12,889 nucleotides of DNA from Campylobacterales bacterium (GCA_015489185.1 WGAE01000016.1:1-12889), one strand, 5' to 3'. Positions 1-8,312 are shown, numbered from the stretch's first letter. The notes: generated by a model not told the origin, from the sequence alone. Numbers and translations are program-made.

Positions 1-695
1 ACATAGATCTGCACAAACGCCGATCCGCTCTGATAGAAAAAAGGGACACCCGCTTCGCCTGCCACCGCTTTGGCGATCAGTGTCTTTCCGACTCCCGGAG
101 GACCCGCCAGTAAAACACCACGCGGCATCTTGACCCCAAACGCCGTATACTTCTCTCTGTTTTTGAGAAAATCGACGATTTCATAAAGCTCCTCTTTCAC
201 TTCGTCGATCCCTGCGACATCGTCAAACGTCACATCCGATGTCACCGGCAATATCTCCCGCTCCGTGACAAAAGGCATTTCGGGTACAAATTCATCCCGG
301 TTTCTTCGGTTCTCTGTAGGCGCTTCACGCTCCTGTGCGCGCTCCCGTTTTCCAAACATTAGCCCCGTTCCGATCATGAAGCCGAGTAAAATAAAGAGAA
401 TCATCGCATCGGTATAATCTTCACCGTTATCGATTTCGACCGGTACTTTATGGAGCAGTTGCTCAATATCGACTCCGGAACGGATGATCGCATACTCCCC
501 CTCATCGGTCGAAAGAATCACGCGATTATCAACAATTTTTGCCTTTTTGAACCGGTCGTGTGAAAGCATCTGCTGATATTTGTTCAGATCAATCGTCTCA
601 ACGGGACGGTGCAGATAAGCAATCAGAGAAAGCGAAAGCAGCAAAATCAATGCGATCATCGTGATCAGATTGCGCTTGTTACGCCACTTGTGCAA
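1..695 (-). CDS. ftsH: FtsH-like membrane AAA+ protease, N-terminal part (cut by window edge)
   Basis: This is the N-terminal 231 codons of an FtsH-type ATP-dependent membrane protease; the rest lies beyond the left edge. I translated it by hand because it starts with TTG. A strong AGGAGG at 702-707 sits 6 nt before TTG at 695, so I prefer that start over the ATG at residue 13. Visible parts are a first membrane segment (about residues 10-28), a short extracytoplasmic stretch (29-97), a second membrane segment (about 98-114), a charged linker, then the AAA+ domain opening with TFDDVAG (156-162) and Walker A GPPGVGKT (198-205). Walker B, the second region of homology and the HEXXH zinc site are not in the window, so protease activity is inferred. 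It overlaps mtaB by 17 nt. H. pylori has a second FtsH-like gene (HP0286) in this same position beside mtaB, mscS and aroB, so this may be that paralogue rather than the main ftsH. Confidence 0.85.
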   Translation of the reverse strand, partial: MHKWRNKRNLITMIALILLLSLSLIAYLHRPVETIDLNKYQQMLSHDRFKKAKIVDNRVILSTDEGEYAIIRSGVDIEQLLHKVPVEIDNGEDYTDAMILFILLGFMIGTGLMFGKRERAQEREAPTENRRNRDEFVPEMPFVTEREILPVTSDVTFDDVAGIDEVKEELYEIVDFLKNREKYTAFGVKMPRGVLLAGPPGVGKTLIAKAVAGEAGVPFFYQSGSAFVQIY

Positions 696-1923
696 AATTT
701 CCCTCCTCGGTTACTTTCGCAGCCTCGATATGTACCCACTCTTTTTGCAGATCAAGTTTTGAATCTAGATAGATTCGGTTATAGTATTGATCATACCCGC
801 TCTGCAATGTCCCTTTTTGCTCTTCGACAAGCACCTCAAGATTTCTGTTGTACTTTTGACGAAAACGGTAGTTGTTTTCCGCTACAATTGCTTCGAGAAT
901 CTTCAAACGCGCTTTGGCGACTTTACCGTTGACGGTTCCGGAGAGTGTTGCCGCATGGGTCCCCTCTCTGCGACTGTAGGTAAAGGCGTGGATATGGGTA
1001 ATCGGAAAACGACGGAAGTTTGTAAGTGCCTCTTCCCAAATCTCCTCCGTCTCGCCCGGATGTCCGACGATAAAATCGGTTCCCAGTGCAAATCCTTTCT
1101 CGGCAATCGTTTCAAAAAGCGCCAGATCACGCGCGAGTGCGTTGCGTCTGCGCATGATCCGAAGCATCGGTTCACTGGTATGCTGCAGGGCGATATGCAG
1201 ATGTTTTTCGAGCCAAGGTTCATCCAGCAGTTCCATGAAGGCTTCATCGATCTGTACCGGTTCCAGCGATCCTAGCCGAATACGCCGCACACCGCGTATC
1301 AGCGACATACGTTGCAAGAGCTTCGCGATGCTGCTGCCGGTATCTTTGCCGTAACTGCCGATATTGGTTCCGGTCAGGACAAATTCACCGTAGCCGTTGG
1401 CGGCTAGTTTCGCTACCTGTTCGAGAATCTTCGTCTCATCCTGACTGCGGGCATGCCCCCTGACCGACGGGATAATGCAGTAACTGCACGAAAAGTCGCA
1501 CCCCTCCTGAATCTTGATGAAGGCTTTGGTGCGCGACGCGAAATCTTCGACGATCGTCTCATCGATACTCTCCAAATCACCCGGTTCGTAAAAGGGTGTC
1601 TCTCGTTTGAGCAGGCTATTGATATTCGATTTTTCGGAGTGTCCGAAAACCCCGAAAACTTTCCCGTCCGCCAGCAGCGACTCTCCTTTGCTGATCGCGC
1701 CGCATCCGGCAAGAATCACCTTTTTACCCGCTTTCTGTAAACCGGAGATATAACTACGTGCACTACTGTCGGCGGAGTTGGTGACGGTACAGGAGTTGAC
1801 CACGACAATATCCGCCTCCGCCTCGTTTTCAACCAAAACGAAGTCCTTGAGATTTTGCGCCATAATCTGCGAATCGTAGATATTGGTCCGACAACCGAAT
1901 GTTTTAAGAAATACTTTGTTCAC
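679..1923 (-). CDS. mtaB: tRNA (N6-threonylcarbamoyladenosine(37)-C2)-methylthiotransferase MtaB
   Basis: A radical-SAM methylthiotransferase of 414 residues, expected to convert t6A to ms2t6A at position 37 of ANN-decoding tRNAs. The N-terminal MiaB-type domain carries three iron-sulfur cysteines (C11 in KTFGCRTN, C45 in VNSCTVTN, C74 in AGCGA). The radical-SAM CxxxCxxC is at C142, C146 and C149 in EGCDFSCSYC. A SAM-domain core follows, and the last 60 or so residues look like a TRAM RNA-binding domain. I chose GTG at 1923 because the family begins just before KTFGC and AGGGAG lies 4 nt upstream (1928-1933); the frame is open to 2016 but that extension is not family-like and lies inside mscS. 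The start overlaps the end of mscS by 20 nt. The KTFGCRTN opening favours MtaB over MiaB (usually TYGCQMN) and RimO; exact tRNA substrate specificity is inferred. Confidence 0.9.
   Translation of the reverse strand: MNKVFLKTFGCRTNIYDSQIMAQNLKDFVLVENEAEADIVVVNSCTVTNSADSSARSYISGLQKAGKKVILAGCGAISKGESLLADGKVFGVFGHSEKSNINSLLKRETPFYEPGDLESIDETIVEDFASRTKAFIKIQEGCDFSCSYCIIPSVRGHARSQDETKILEQVAKLAANGYGEFVLTGTNIGSYGKDTGSSIAKLLQRMSLIRGVRRIRLGSLEPVQIDEAFMELLDEPWLEKHLHIALQHTSEPMLRIMRRRNALARDLALFETIAEKGFALGTDFIVGHPGETEEIWEEALTNFRRFPITHIHAFTYSRREGTHAATLSGTVNGKVAKARLKILEAIVAENNYRFRQKYNRNLEVLVEEQKGTLQSGYDQYYNRIYLDSKLDLQKEWVHIEAAKVTEEGNFAQVA
702..707 (-). promoter_or_regulatory. Shine-Dalgarno AGGAGG deciding the TTG start of the ftsH-like gene
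   Basis: A perfect AGGAGG on the minus strand lies inside the 3' end of mtaB, 6 nt upstream of TTG at 695. It supports the non-ATG start and initiation while the upstream gene is still being translated. Confidence 0.75.
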
Positions 1924-3589
1924 CTGACTCCCTGGGTTTGCACATCTGATCTTTTTTGAAATTGACAATCTGTGTAGGATATGCGATCTTGATATCCTCC
2001 TCCGCCAGCAATGCATCCAGAATATTGGCGTAGATGTTGCTGCGAAGTGTCAGTGTCGCGTACGAGTTGGTCATATACCAGCACGAAATTTTCATCCCGT
2101 AATCTTCCATAAAAGTATAGACGCGCGGTTCGACGTTAATATTTTTGAGACTATACTGACTGCGCAACATATTGAGCTGCTTTCTGGATATCTCCGTATA
2201 CCCTTTTGAATATTTTCGGACAATCTCACGCACAATGTGCTGCGCCTTTTTGTAGTTTGAATCAAACGTCACCGTCACATCGACACCGTCCCAGACCGTT
2301 TTGATCTTTCCGTGCGTATAGTTTGCCAGAAGTTCGGTAAAAATATAGTTGTTCGGAATGAAAATGATGCGTCCGGCACGCCGGTTGTGGGTATAGGTCG
2401 TCAGCGTCACATCTTCGAGAATCGTCATTCTCAAAAACGAAATATCGACGATATCCCCGACATATTCATGGTTCCCTTTGTAGACTTTGACACGATCGCC
2501 GACATGAAAACTCCCTCCGAAAACGATCACCATCCATCCCAGTGCACTCATGAAGAGATCTTTCATCGCAATCGCGATACCCGCCGACGCAAAACCGAGT
2601 ACCGTAACAAAGTAGGTTACATTTTCCAGAAACGAAAAGAGCAGTACCAGCGAAATCAGAAAAAAGTTACTGAAATTGATGATCTTGTTTGCCATATAGT
2701 AGCGCTGATTGTCACTGATCGTCTTTTTTGCAAGATATTTGAAGATGAACGAAAAGAGGATAATCACCCCGATACTGATCAGAATATTAAAGAGTCGTTC
2801 CATCTGTACTTTGATATCGGCGGTCACTTTCAGCTTGCTGTCTTCGACCTTTTTGGCGTACAGGTCATAGGTATTTTTGGCAAGTTTGTAAGCGGGCAGT
2901 ATTTCGTCCAGCTCTTTGTCAATCTCCTTGCTCTGACCGAGAAGTCGTCGTTTTTCACGCAAAAGCTCGATCAGATTATGCAACCCTTCAAGTTTACGTA
3001 AAAAAGCTTCTCTCTGGGTTTTGAGCAGCTTGAGATAACGAAAACCGTTGAGAATATCGAAGGGTGTTTTGATTTCAGGCGCCTGCGCAATATCTTTGGG
3101 ACGCGTCAAATCCGCAAAAGGCGGCTCTTTGAAGTCGTGCAGCAGCGCAATCTGATTTTCAAGCGCTTCCGCTTCAGTTTTAAGTGCCTGATACGCCGCT
3201 TCATCTTTTTGCTGCTGTGATTCGGAGAGTTTCTGTTTCAACAGCGCGAGTTTACGTTTGAGCTCGAGATAGACCTGATGGTTGTTATACTTGGCGTATA
3301 GCAGATCGGTTTTAAGTTGATCGTTGATCGCGTCAAGTTTTTGCTGTCGCACCTGATTCGCTTTGATACGCGCACGCGCCTCGTCGAGGGTTTCATGATC
3401 CTTTTCGGTGACACTCCCGGTTACGGAAGCGGAAGTATTTGCTTCACTGACGTTTTGTTCCAATCTCTGAACAACACTGCTTGCGTTTGTATCGTTCTTC
3501 TCATCCGAAGTGGTCTGTTTTGCCCAAACAGGCTGCAGGTAAACAAATAACAACCAAACCGGTAGGATTAAGAGGAAGATTTTACGCAT
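1904..3589 (-). CDS. MscS-family mechanosensitive channel with long periplasmic coiled-coil N-terminus
   Basis: A 561-residue MscS-type small-conductance mechanosensitive channel, roughly twice the length of E. coli MscS. Residues 1-23 form a signal peptide ending VWA. About 65-260 is charged, Gln/Lys/Glu-rich and largely helical, with likely coiled coils, so probably periplasmic. Membrane segments follow at about 266-287, 303-321 and 323-356; the last contains the pore-helix-like stretch GFASAGIAIAMKDLF and then GGSFHVGDRVKV, which opens the cytosolic beta domain. The C-terminal 190 residues match the MscS vestibule. The ATG at 3589 was chosen over the upstream in-frame start at 3649 because it gives a signal peptide directly and overlaps the aroB stop as ATGCGTAA (8 nt). 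No good Shine-Dalgarno is visible, so reinitiation after aroB is likely. The role is inferred to be release of solutes on hypo-osmotic shock. Confidence 0.9.
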   Translation of the reverse strand: MRKIFLLILPVWLLFVYLQPVWAKQTTSDEKNDTNASSVVQRLEQNVSEANTSASVTGSVTEKDHETLDEARARIKANQVRQQKLDAINDQLKTDLLYAKYNNHQVYLELKRKLALLKQKLSESQQQKDEAAYQALKTEAEALENQIALLHDFKEPPFADLTRPKDIAQAPEIKTPFDILNGFRYLKLLKTQREAFLRKLEGLHNLIELLREKRRLLGQSKEIDKELDEILPAYKLAKNTYDLYAKKVEDSKLKVTADIKVQMERLFNILISIGVIILFSFIFKYLAKKTISDNQRYYMANKIINFSNFFLISLVLLFSFLENVTYFVTVLGFASAGIAIAMKDLFMSALGWMVIVFGGSFHVGDRVKVYKGNHEYVGDIVDISFLRMTILEDVTLTTYTHNRRAGRIIFIPNNYIFTELLANYTHGKIKTVWDGVDVTVTFDSNYKKAQHIVREIVRKYSKGYTEISRKQLNMLRSQYSLKNINVEPRVYTFMEDYGMKISCWYMTNSYATLTLRSNIYANILDALLAEEDIKIAYPTQIVNFKKDQMCKPRESGEQSIS

Positions 3590-4631
3590 CTTTGAAGGTA
3601 TCCAAAACTTCCGTGACGATCTTTTTATCCAGCCCCTCGACGATCTCATACCCTCCGATATGATGAGGGAGAATAAATTTAATCGTCGCGTTTTGTGTTT
3701 TTTTGTCCATAAAAAAAGCGTCGTAAAATCGTTCGCTGTCGCCTACGTCGTAAGTGACAGGCAGTCCGTAACGTTTCAAAAGCACCTCGATACGATCCGC
3801 CTCCTCCTGATCAAGCAGTCCGAGTCTGACCGCCAGGCGGTTAGCCATCACCATACCGATCGCGACCGCTTCACCGTGCAGAAAGCGACTGTATCCGGTC
3901 TGGTTTTCGATCACATGCGCAAAAGTATGTCCGTAATTTAAAACCGCCCGTATCCCTTTCTCTTTCTCATCTTCTGCAACGACACGTGCTTTGGTTTCGA
4001 CACTCTTTCGAATTGCTTCGGCAAGATCCGATTTTCGGTGCAAATCCGCTTGTTCAAGAAAAGCAAAAAAATCGGCATCAAAGGTCACCGCCATCTTTAC
4101 AATCTCAGCGACACCGGCGGCAAACTCCCGTTTGGGCAATGTTTTGAGCAGATCGGTTTCGATATAGACTGCTTTGGGCTGGTAAAAGGCACCGACGAGA
4201 TTTTTCCCGAAACGGTTGTTGATACCCGTTTTCCCGCCGACGCTGGCATCGACCTGAGAAAGCAGGGTCGTGGGGATCTGGATAAAATCGATCCCCCGTT
4301 GAAAAATCGAAGCGGCAAAACCTGTCATATCACCTATTACCCCGCCCCCGAACGCAATCAGCAACGAAGAACGATCAAGGCGATGGTTGAAGAGATTTTC
4401 AAGAATCAAATCAAGTGTTTGATGATTTTTGTACGCCTCCCCGTCGGGTACCGTAATGACATAGCGCTCTTTCGCATCGATACGTGCAAGCAACCATCCG
4501 AGATGTAAGCCGGCAACTTTCGGATTGGTCACAATCACCACTTTTCGGTCAAATGTCAGTTTGGGAAACTCGTCGATATAGATCGTATAGTCGGCTGAAG
4601 CGGTTTTGTCAAATCGGATTTCGGTCTGCAT
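3582..4631 (-). CDS. aroB: 3-dehydroquinate synthase
   Basis: Converts 3-deoxy-D-arabino-heptulosonate 7-phosphate to 3-dehydroquinate, the second step of the shikimate pathway, in the cytosol with NAD and a divalent metal. The 349 residues match normal family length. Visible motifs are GGGVIGDMTGFAAS (95-108, NAD binding), TTLLSQVDASVGGKTGIN (121-138, substrate and phosphate binding) and the metal ligands E176 (AEIVKM), H235 (NYGHTFAH) and H252 (LHGEAVAIGM). ATG at 4631 is preceded by AGGGA at a suitable distance. It opens a block aroB, mscS, mtaB, ftsH-like, all overlapping and all minus strand; no other aro genes are nearby. A TATAAT box at 4667-4672 probably drives it. All key residues are present. 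Confidence 0.97.
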   Translation of the reverse strand: MQTEIRFDKTASADYTIYIDEFPKLTFDRKVVIVTNPKVAGLHLGWLLARIDAKERYVITVPDGEAYKNHQTLDLILENLFNHRLDRSSLLIAFGGGVIGDMTGFAASIFQRGIDFIQIPTTLLSQVDASVGGKTGINNRFGKNLVGAFYQPKAVYIETDLLKTLPKREFAAGVAEIVKMAVTFDADFFAFLEQADLHRKSDLAEAIRKSVETKARVVAEDEKEKGIRAVLNYGHTFAHVIENQTGYSRFLHGEAVAIGMVMANRLAVRLGLLDQEEADRIEVLLKRYGLPVTYDVGDSERFYDAFFMDKKTQNATIKFILPHHIGGYEIVEGLDKKIVTEVLDTFKDA

Positions 4632-4666
4632 GCAAGTCCCTGATCTTAATTTATATCTAATATTTC

Positions 4667-4672
4667 ATTATA
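4667..4672 (-). promoter_or_regulatory. Predicted -10 box (TATAAT) upstream of aroB
   Basis: A perfect TATAAT on the minus strand lies in the 72-bp AT-rich gap between the RCK-like gene and aroB, 35 nt before the aroB ATG. No clear -35 hexamer is present. This is common for the housekeeping sigma factor of Campylobacterota, which relies on an extended AT-rich upstream region. It would give aroB-mscS-mtaB-ftsH its own transcript. Confidence 0.45.
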
Positions 4673-4703
4673 TGTATTTGTCTTTAAAATATCTTTATAA
4701 TCA

Positions 4704-6113
4704 TTACGACTCGTACGGTAAGAAAAGTTGGTATTTATCCAGGAAACGAAAATACTGCATCTCGATCTCGGTTGAAAACCATGCCGTCCAGCGCGGTTCG
4801 AGCAACCGCTTTTCGAAAATGACATATTGCAGAAAATCGCTTTGAGGAAGCAGCTCACGAATCGGATTTTTATCGGTTTTGATGATTCGTACGCGTTCTT
4901 CGAAAAGTTTGGAGAGATTTTCAAAATGTTCAATGATCTTTTCCCGCTCTTCATTCATGTCAGCGGTAAAATCAAAAAAGGAGATATCAAGCCCCAGTTG
5001 TGACGCAAAATCGAAAATCACCGACGAGAGTTGCTCGATCTTATCGCTTTCGTCACTGAGGACTACCGTATGGCGGATATTGAAAAAGCCGTTTTCACCG
5101 ATTTTCAAAACCGGAATTTTAAGCTTATAGAGCAGTTCAATATGTTCGGTAAAAAAACGCTTATCGGTAATGATCAGACCGATATAATTGAGTTCCGTAT
5201 CTCCGAGAAGAATACGCTCACATGGTTGATTTAAAAAATCAAACAGCACATCGATACTCGCACTGTTTTGATAACTCTTAAGTTTGTCGAACATCTTCCC
5301 AAGTTTAGGGTTGACAACACGCAATACCAGTTTTTTGGTATTGAGCTTGGCATGCATCAGCATTGCGTCGTTGCAGATATTGTCGATCTGCGCATCATTC
5401 ATCGCAACCATATCGATCAGGGCGTAGACATTCTGCCCGTAGGGTAGCGGAAACTGCCCAAACTGCCGTTTGATACTTCGATAGACCCCTTTCAAGACAT
5501 TGGGATTCCCGACCGCAAGTATCGCGTCGTCTGGCATCAGCATTGTTTTGGGTTCGGGCAGGATCAATTGCTGATTGCGATAAATCGCCGCAATTCGCCA
5601 CCGTTTCTGTTCGATATTACCGACATGCCGATAGACATACGCACTTCCGAACGGAATCTTGATCTCCATCACTTCCCCCTGCCCCAGACCGATATTCTGC
5701 GCCCAGAGCGGTATATCTGGCAGATAGTTGCTCAGCAGGTTGGCGATACGCTCCTGCATCTGCACCACCATTGTATGGGGGTCATTGAGCTCCAGTCGCC
5801 ACTTGTCCAGCATGACAATCGGAAGTCTCGCGGAGGTTTTGCGTATAATTTCATAGGTTGCGAGCATATCGATTTTGTTCCCCAAAATCAGCATGACCTG
5901 AAAAAAGTCGACATCTTCGATCAGCATCGAGAGTTTGACGGCACTGGTCGGATCGAAGCGGTAATAGATAAACTGCTCCGAACGCTTTTTCGGCAGTGTC
6001 GTATCTTTATAATAGACAATATGGTAAGTATTTTCAGAAGTATCAAGATCTTCAAGACGCTGTAAAAACGCACGCGCTTCGGCACCATCCGCGATGACCA
6101 GTATCTTTTTCAA
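4704..6113 (-). CDS. RCK/TrkA-domain cytosolic protein of unknown function
   Basis: A 469-residue soluble protein without signal peptide or membrane segments. Residues 1-110 look like a Rossmann RCK-N domain (MKKILVIADG, then YRFDPTSA and LILGNKIDMLATYEI in the expected strand order), but the usual GxGxxG is reduced to a single glycine (DGAEARAF). Residues about 145-212 resemble RCK-C (GEVMEIKIPFGS, MLMPDDAILAVGN). From about 228 to 395 there is a further alpha/beta region, possibly a second Rossmann-like or universal-stress-type fold, then a charged helical tail. The start is TTG at 6113 with GAGAG 5 nt upstream; the MKKILVIADG opening supports it. It lies 50 bp after hisD and just ahead of aroB; H. 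pylori has a related gene beside aroB. A role in regulating ion transport is inferred from the RCK domains only; no Trk or Ktr membrane subunit is nearby. Confidence 0.75.
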   Translation of the reverse strand: MKKILVIADGAEARAFLQRLEDLDTSENTYHIVYYKDTTLPKKRSEQFIYYRFDPTSAVKLSMLIEDVDFFQVMLILGNKIDMLATYEIIRKTSARLPIVMLDKWRLELNDPHTMVVQMQERIANLLSNYLPDIPLWAQNIGLGQGEVMEIKIPFGSAYVYRHVGNIEQKRWRIAAIYRNQQLILPEPKTMLMPDDAILAVGNPNVLKGVYRSIKRQFGQFPLPYGQNVYALIDMVAMNDAQIDNICNDAMLMHAKLNTKKLVLRVVNPKLGKMFDKLKSYQNSASIDVLFDFLNQPCERILLGDTELNYIGLIITDKRFFTEHIELLYKLKIPVLKIGENGFFNIRHTVVLSDESDKIEQLSSVIFDFASQLGLDISFFDFTADMNEEREKIIEHFENLSKLFEERVRIIKTDKNPIRELLPQSDFLQYVIFEKRLLEPRWTAWFSTEIEMQYFRFLDKYQLFLPYES

Positions 6114-6163
6114 AATTGCTCTCTTTTTTCGTTTTTTGGCATCATGAAGACTCTTCGATCTTT

Positions 6164-7468
6164 TTAGCGATCTTTTTTACCGTTCAACCGGATCTCAACC
6201 GATTTACGGTGCGCGTCCAGACCTTCCGTCTGCGCCAAAAGGGCACACGCTTCACCCAGCGTTTCGATCCCTTCCGCACTCATCGAGATGATCGAAGATT
6301 TTTTCAAAAAGTGATCGACACCGAGCGGCGAATAAAATTTCGCCGTACCGCCTGTGGGCAACGTATGGTTAGGACCCGCAATATAGTCACCGATCGGCTC
6401 AGGTGTATATTTTCCCATAAAAATCGCACCCGCATGTTTAATTTTCGGCAAGAGCGCAAAAGGGTTCTCAACCATCAGTTCCAGATGCTCCGGCGCGATC
6501 TGATTCATATAAAAAGCCGCTTCTTCAAGATCTTTGGCAACGATAACGGCGCCCCGTTTGTTGATCGATTCGGAAGCGATCGTTTTACGATCAAGTTTTT
6601 CAAGCGCCTTTTGCACCGCCAAAATCGTCTCTTCGGCAATTTTTTGTGAAGTGGTTATCAGCAAGGAGCTTGCCATCTCGTCATGTTCAGCCTGACTGAG
6701 CAGATCGATCGCAAGCCATTCAGGATCCGCGCTCTCATCCGCAATGATACCGATCTCGCTCGGTCCGGCGATCATATCGATATTGACTTCTCCGAAAACA
6801 AGCTTTTTTGCCGTTGCGACGAAAATATTGCCGGGACCTGTAATGACATCGGTTTTGGGAATTGTCTGCGTACCGTACGCCATCGCACCGATCGCACTCG
6901 CGCCCCCGACACGAAACGCCGCGCTGATACCGCACAGATGCATCGCCGCCAGCAGGAGGGTATTGACCTCGTTACCCGGAGTCGGCGTACAGACGACAAT
7001 CTCTTCGACCCCCGCGACGATCGCAGGAATCGCGTTCATCAGCAGCGAACTGGGATACGCCGCTTTACCGCCCGGAATATAGAGTCCCGCCCTGTCGACG
7101 GGCGTGATCTTCTGCCCGAGTACAGTACCGTTTTTTTCAAAATCGAGCCACGATTTAGGCATCTGCTTGCGGTGATAGTCGTAAATACGATCATACGCCA
7201 GATGGAGCGCCTCGCGAAGCGGTGTATCCAGCGCCTCGTATGCCAGACGCATCGACTCGGGATCGATACGCAGATCTTCATCCTGCTGCGGTTGCCAGCC
7301 GTCAAAACGCCCGATATGACGCTTCAGCGCTATGTTCCCCTCTTTTTTGATCTCATCCAGAATCATTTTGACCGTACCTGTTACACTGTCGATATCCATC
7401 GCACCGCGTGCCAGCAGTTCATGAAACGCTTCCTGAAAATCACTTGTCTGCGTATTTAAATACTTCAT
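6164..7468 (-). CDS. hisD: Histidinol dehydrogenase
   Basis: Catalyses the last two steps of histidine synthesis, oxidising L-histidinol to L-histidine with two NAD molecules at a zinc site. The protein has 434 residues, the normal length. Zinc ligands are visible as Q259 and H262 (LLSQAEHDE), D361 (EPIGDY) and H420 (LDAH). The catalytic pair E327 and H328 is in IAPEHLEL, and the cofactor region includes AGLYIPGGKAAYPSS and TGPGNIFVATAKK. I chose ATG at 7468 because GAGGA (7475-7479) lies 6 nt upstream; an in-frame ATG at 7483 would add five residues with no good ribosome site. The start overlaps the upstream PLP-enzyme gene by 29 nt, so the two are probably coupled. No other his gene is present in the window. 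Confidence 0.96.
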   Translation of the reverse strand: MKYLNTQTSDFQEAFHELLARGAMDIDSVTGTVKMILDEIKKEGNIALKRHIGRFDGWQPQQDEDLRIDPESMRLAYEALDTPLREALHLAYDRIYDYHRKQMPKSWLDFEKNGTVLGQKITPVDRAGLYIPGGKAAYPSSLLMNAIPAIVAGVEEIVVCTPTPGNEVNTLLLAAMHLCGISAAFRVGGASAIGAMAYGTQTIPKTDVITGPGNIFVATAKKLVFGEVNIDMIAGPSEIGIIADESADPEWLAIDLLSQAEHDEMASSLLITTSQKIAEETILAVQKALEKLDRKTIASESINKRGAVIVAKDLEEAAFYMNQIAPEHLELMVENPFALLPKIKHAGAIFMGKYTPEPIGDYIAGPNHTLPTGGTAKFYSPLGVDHFLKKSSIISMSAEGIETLGEACALLAQTEGLDAHRKSVEIRLNGKKDR

Positions 7469-8312
7469 GAAATTTCCTCTCATATCGCCGAATCATACTT
7501 TCATTCCCCAAAAGCCCGCCCTGATGGATATAACAGAGCGAACCTTCGAAAATATCGCGATTTTCCAAAATCGCCAGCCAGCCTTTGGGGTCGTAAAGTA
7601 AATCGAACGTTACTTTTGTCTCTTTTTTTAATTCTATCCAAATTTTGACAAAATCACGGTAAAGTTTACCGAAATGGTACTTTCGCGCTGTTTCGAGTAT
7701 GGTCGGATGTAACCTCTCGTCGGATTCAAGTTCAAAAAACTGTTGTTTCAGATAACGCGCATCTCCTACGCAGGGGGTTGTCAAAACACGCCACGGAAGA
7801 TGCTTTTGTAAAAAAAGCGCGGTCGTTCCGGTTCCCGAAGGCAGAAAAATCTGCATCGGCACTTTTCCAAACACTTCATGAAGTTCTCTCGCCAGCCCCG
7901 CAATACCGTATTCGGATCGCATATCTCTGCCACCCTCTTCGATAAAGAGTGTATTTGCATCGTCTGTTTTTTGCAACGCTTCTCCTTCATGAAGTATCAT
8001 CCCGTTTTGAAGCGCCGCAAGGTAGTTTCCATGCGGATGTTCACGCAAATATTTGGGAATATGATCGACATAATAGTGAAATTTCCAGCCGCGCATCTTT
8101 GCGAGCAGACTCAAAGAGTACATCGCATTGGATTGTGCGGAACCGTAGGAGACAACCCTTTTGATACCAGGCATCTCTTGCTCCAGTAACCAGAGAAATT
8201 TTCGTGCCTTGTTCCCCGAAAAATCGCGATCGATCAGATCATCACGCTTCAGATAAAAATCGATCCCGCTGAAGCGGTGACGGGTAACGGGAGAGGGAAG
8301 CGTTAATCTCAT
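7440..8312 (-). CDS. PLP-dependent ACC deaminase / D-cysteine desulfhydrase-like protein
   Basis: A fold-type II pyridoxal-phosphate enzyme of 290 residues, shorter than typical ACC deaminases or D-cysteine desulfhydrases (about 330). Visible motifs are YLKRDDL (20-26), SGNKARKF with the presumed PLP lysine K35 (32-39), AQSN (59-62) near the substrate carboxylate, PSGTGTT (158-164) as the phosphate-binding loop and HQGGLLG (263-269) near the C-terminus. The residue after QSN is Ala (A63) where characterised members often have His or Gln, and the middle of the protein is divergent, so the substrate is not predictable; deamination or desulfhydration of a small amino acid is the family expectation. 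The ATG at 8312 overlaps the Nudix stop as ATGA; an in-frame start at 8336 would lie deep inside that gene and is less likely. The end overlaps hisD by 29 nt. Confidence 0.8.
   Translation of the reverse strand: MRLTLPSPVTRHRFSGIDFYLKRDDLIDRDFSGNKARKFLWLLEQEMPGIKRVVSYGSAQSNAMYSLSLLAKMRGWKFHYYVDHIPKYLREHPHGNYLAALQNGMILHEGEALQKTDDANTLFIEEGGRDMRSEYGIAGLARELHEVFGKVPMQIFLPSGTGTTALFLQKHLPWRVLTTPCVGDARYLKQQFFELESDERLHPTILETARKYHFGKLYRDFVKIWIELKKETKVTFDLLYDPKGWLAILENRDIFEGSLCYIHQGGLLGNESMIRRYERKFHEVFKYADK

Noticed and set aside
2312..3001. A 229-codon open frame on the plus strand opposite mscS
   Set aside because: It lies antisense to the coding region of a clear MscS protein, with no ribosome site and an unstructured composition.
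4632..4703. Possible terminator between the RCK-like gene and aroB
   Set aside because: The gap is AT-rich but I could find no GC stem followed by a T run; a promoter is the better reading.
6114..6163. Short palindrome GAAGACTCTTC (6146-6156) in the 50-bp gap after hisD, as a possible terminator
   Set aside because: The stem is only 5 bp around one base and is not followed by a T run in the direction of transcription.
6683..7459. A 258-codon open frame on the plus strand opposite hisD
   Set aside because: It is antisense to a full-length gene with all catalytic residues, the translation is rich in Arg/Asp/Ile with no recognisable domain, and it reflects codon bias of hisD.
7418..7993. Four copies of TTCATGAA within 576 bp (7418, 7464, 7875, 7986)
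   Set aside because: Three encode His-Glu dipeptides in hisD or the PLP enzyme and one spans the hisD start codon, with irregular spacing; protein coding explains them better than a binding-site array.
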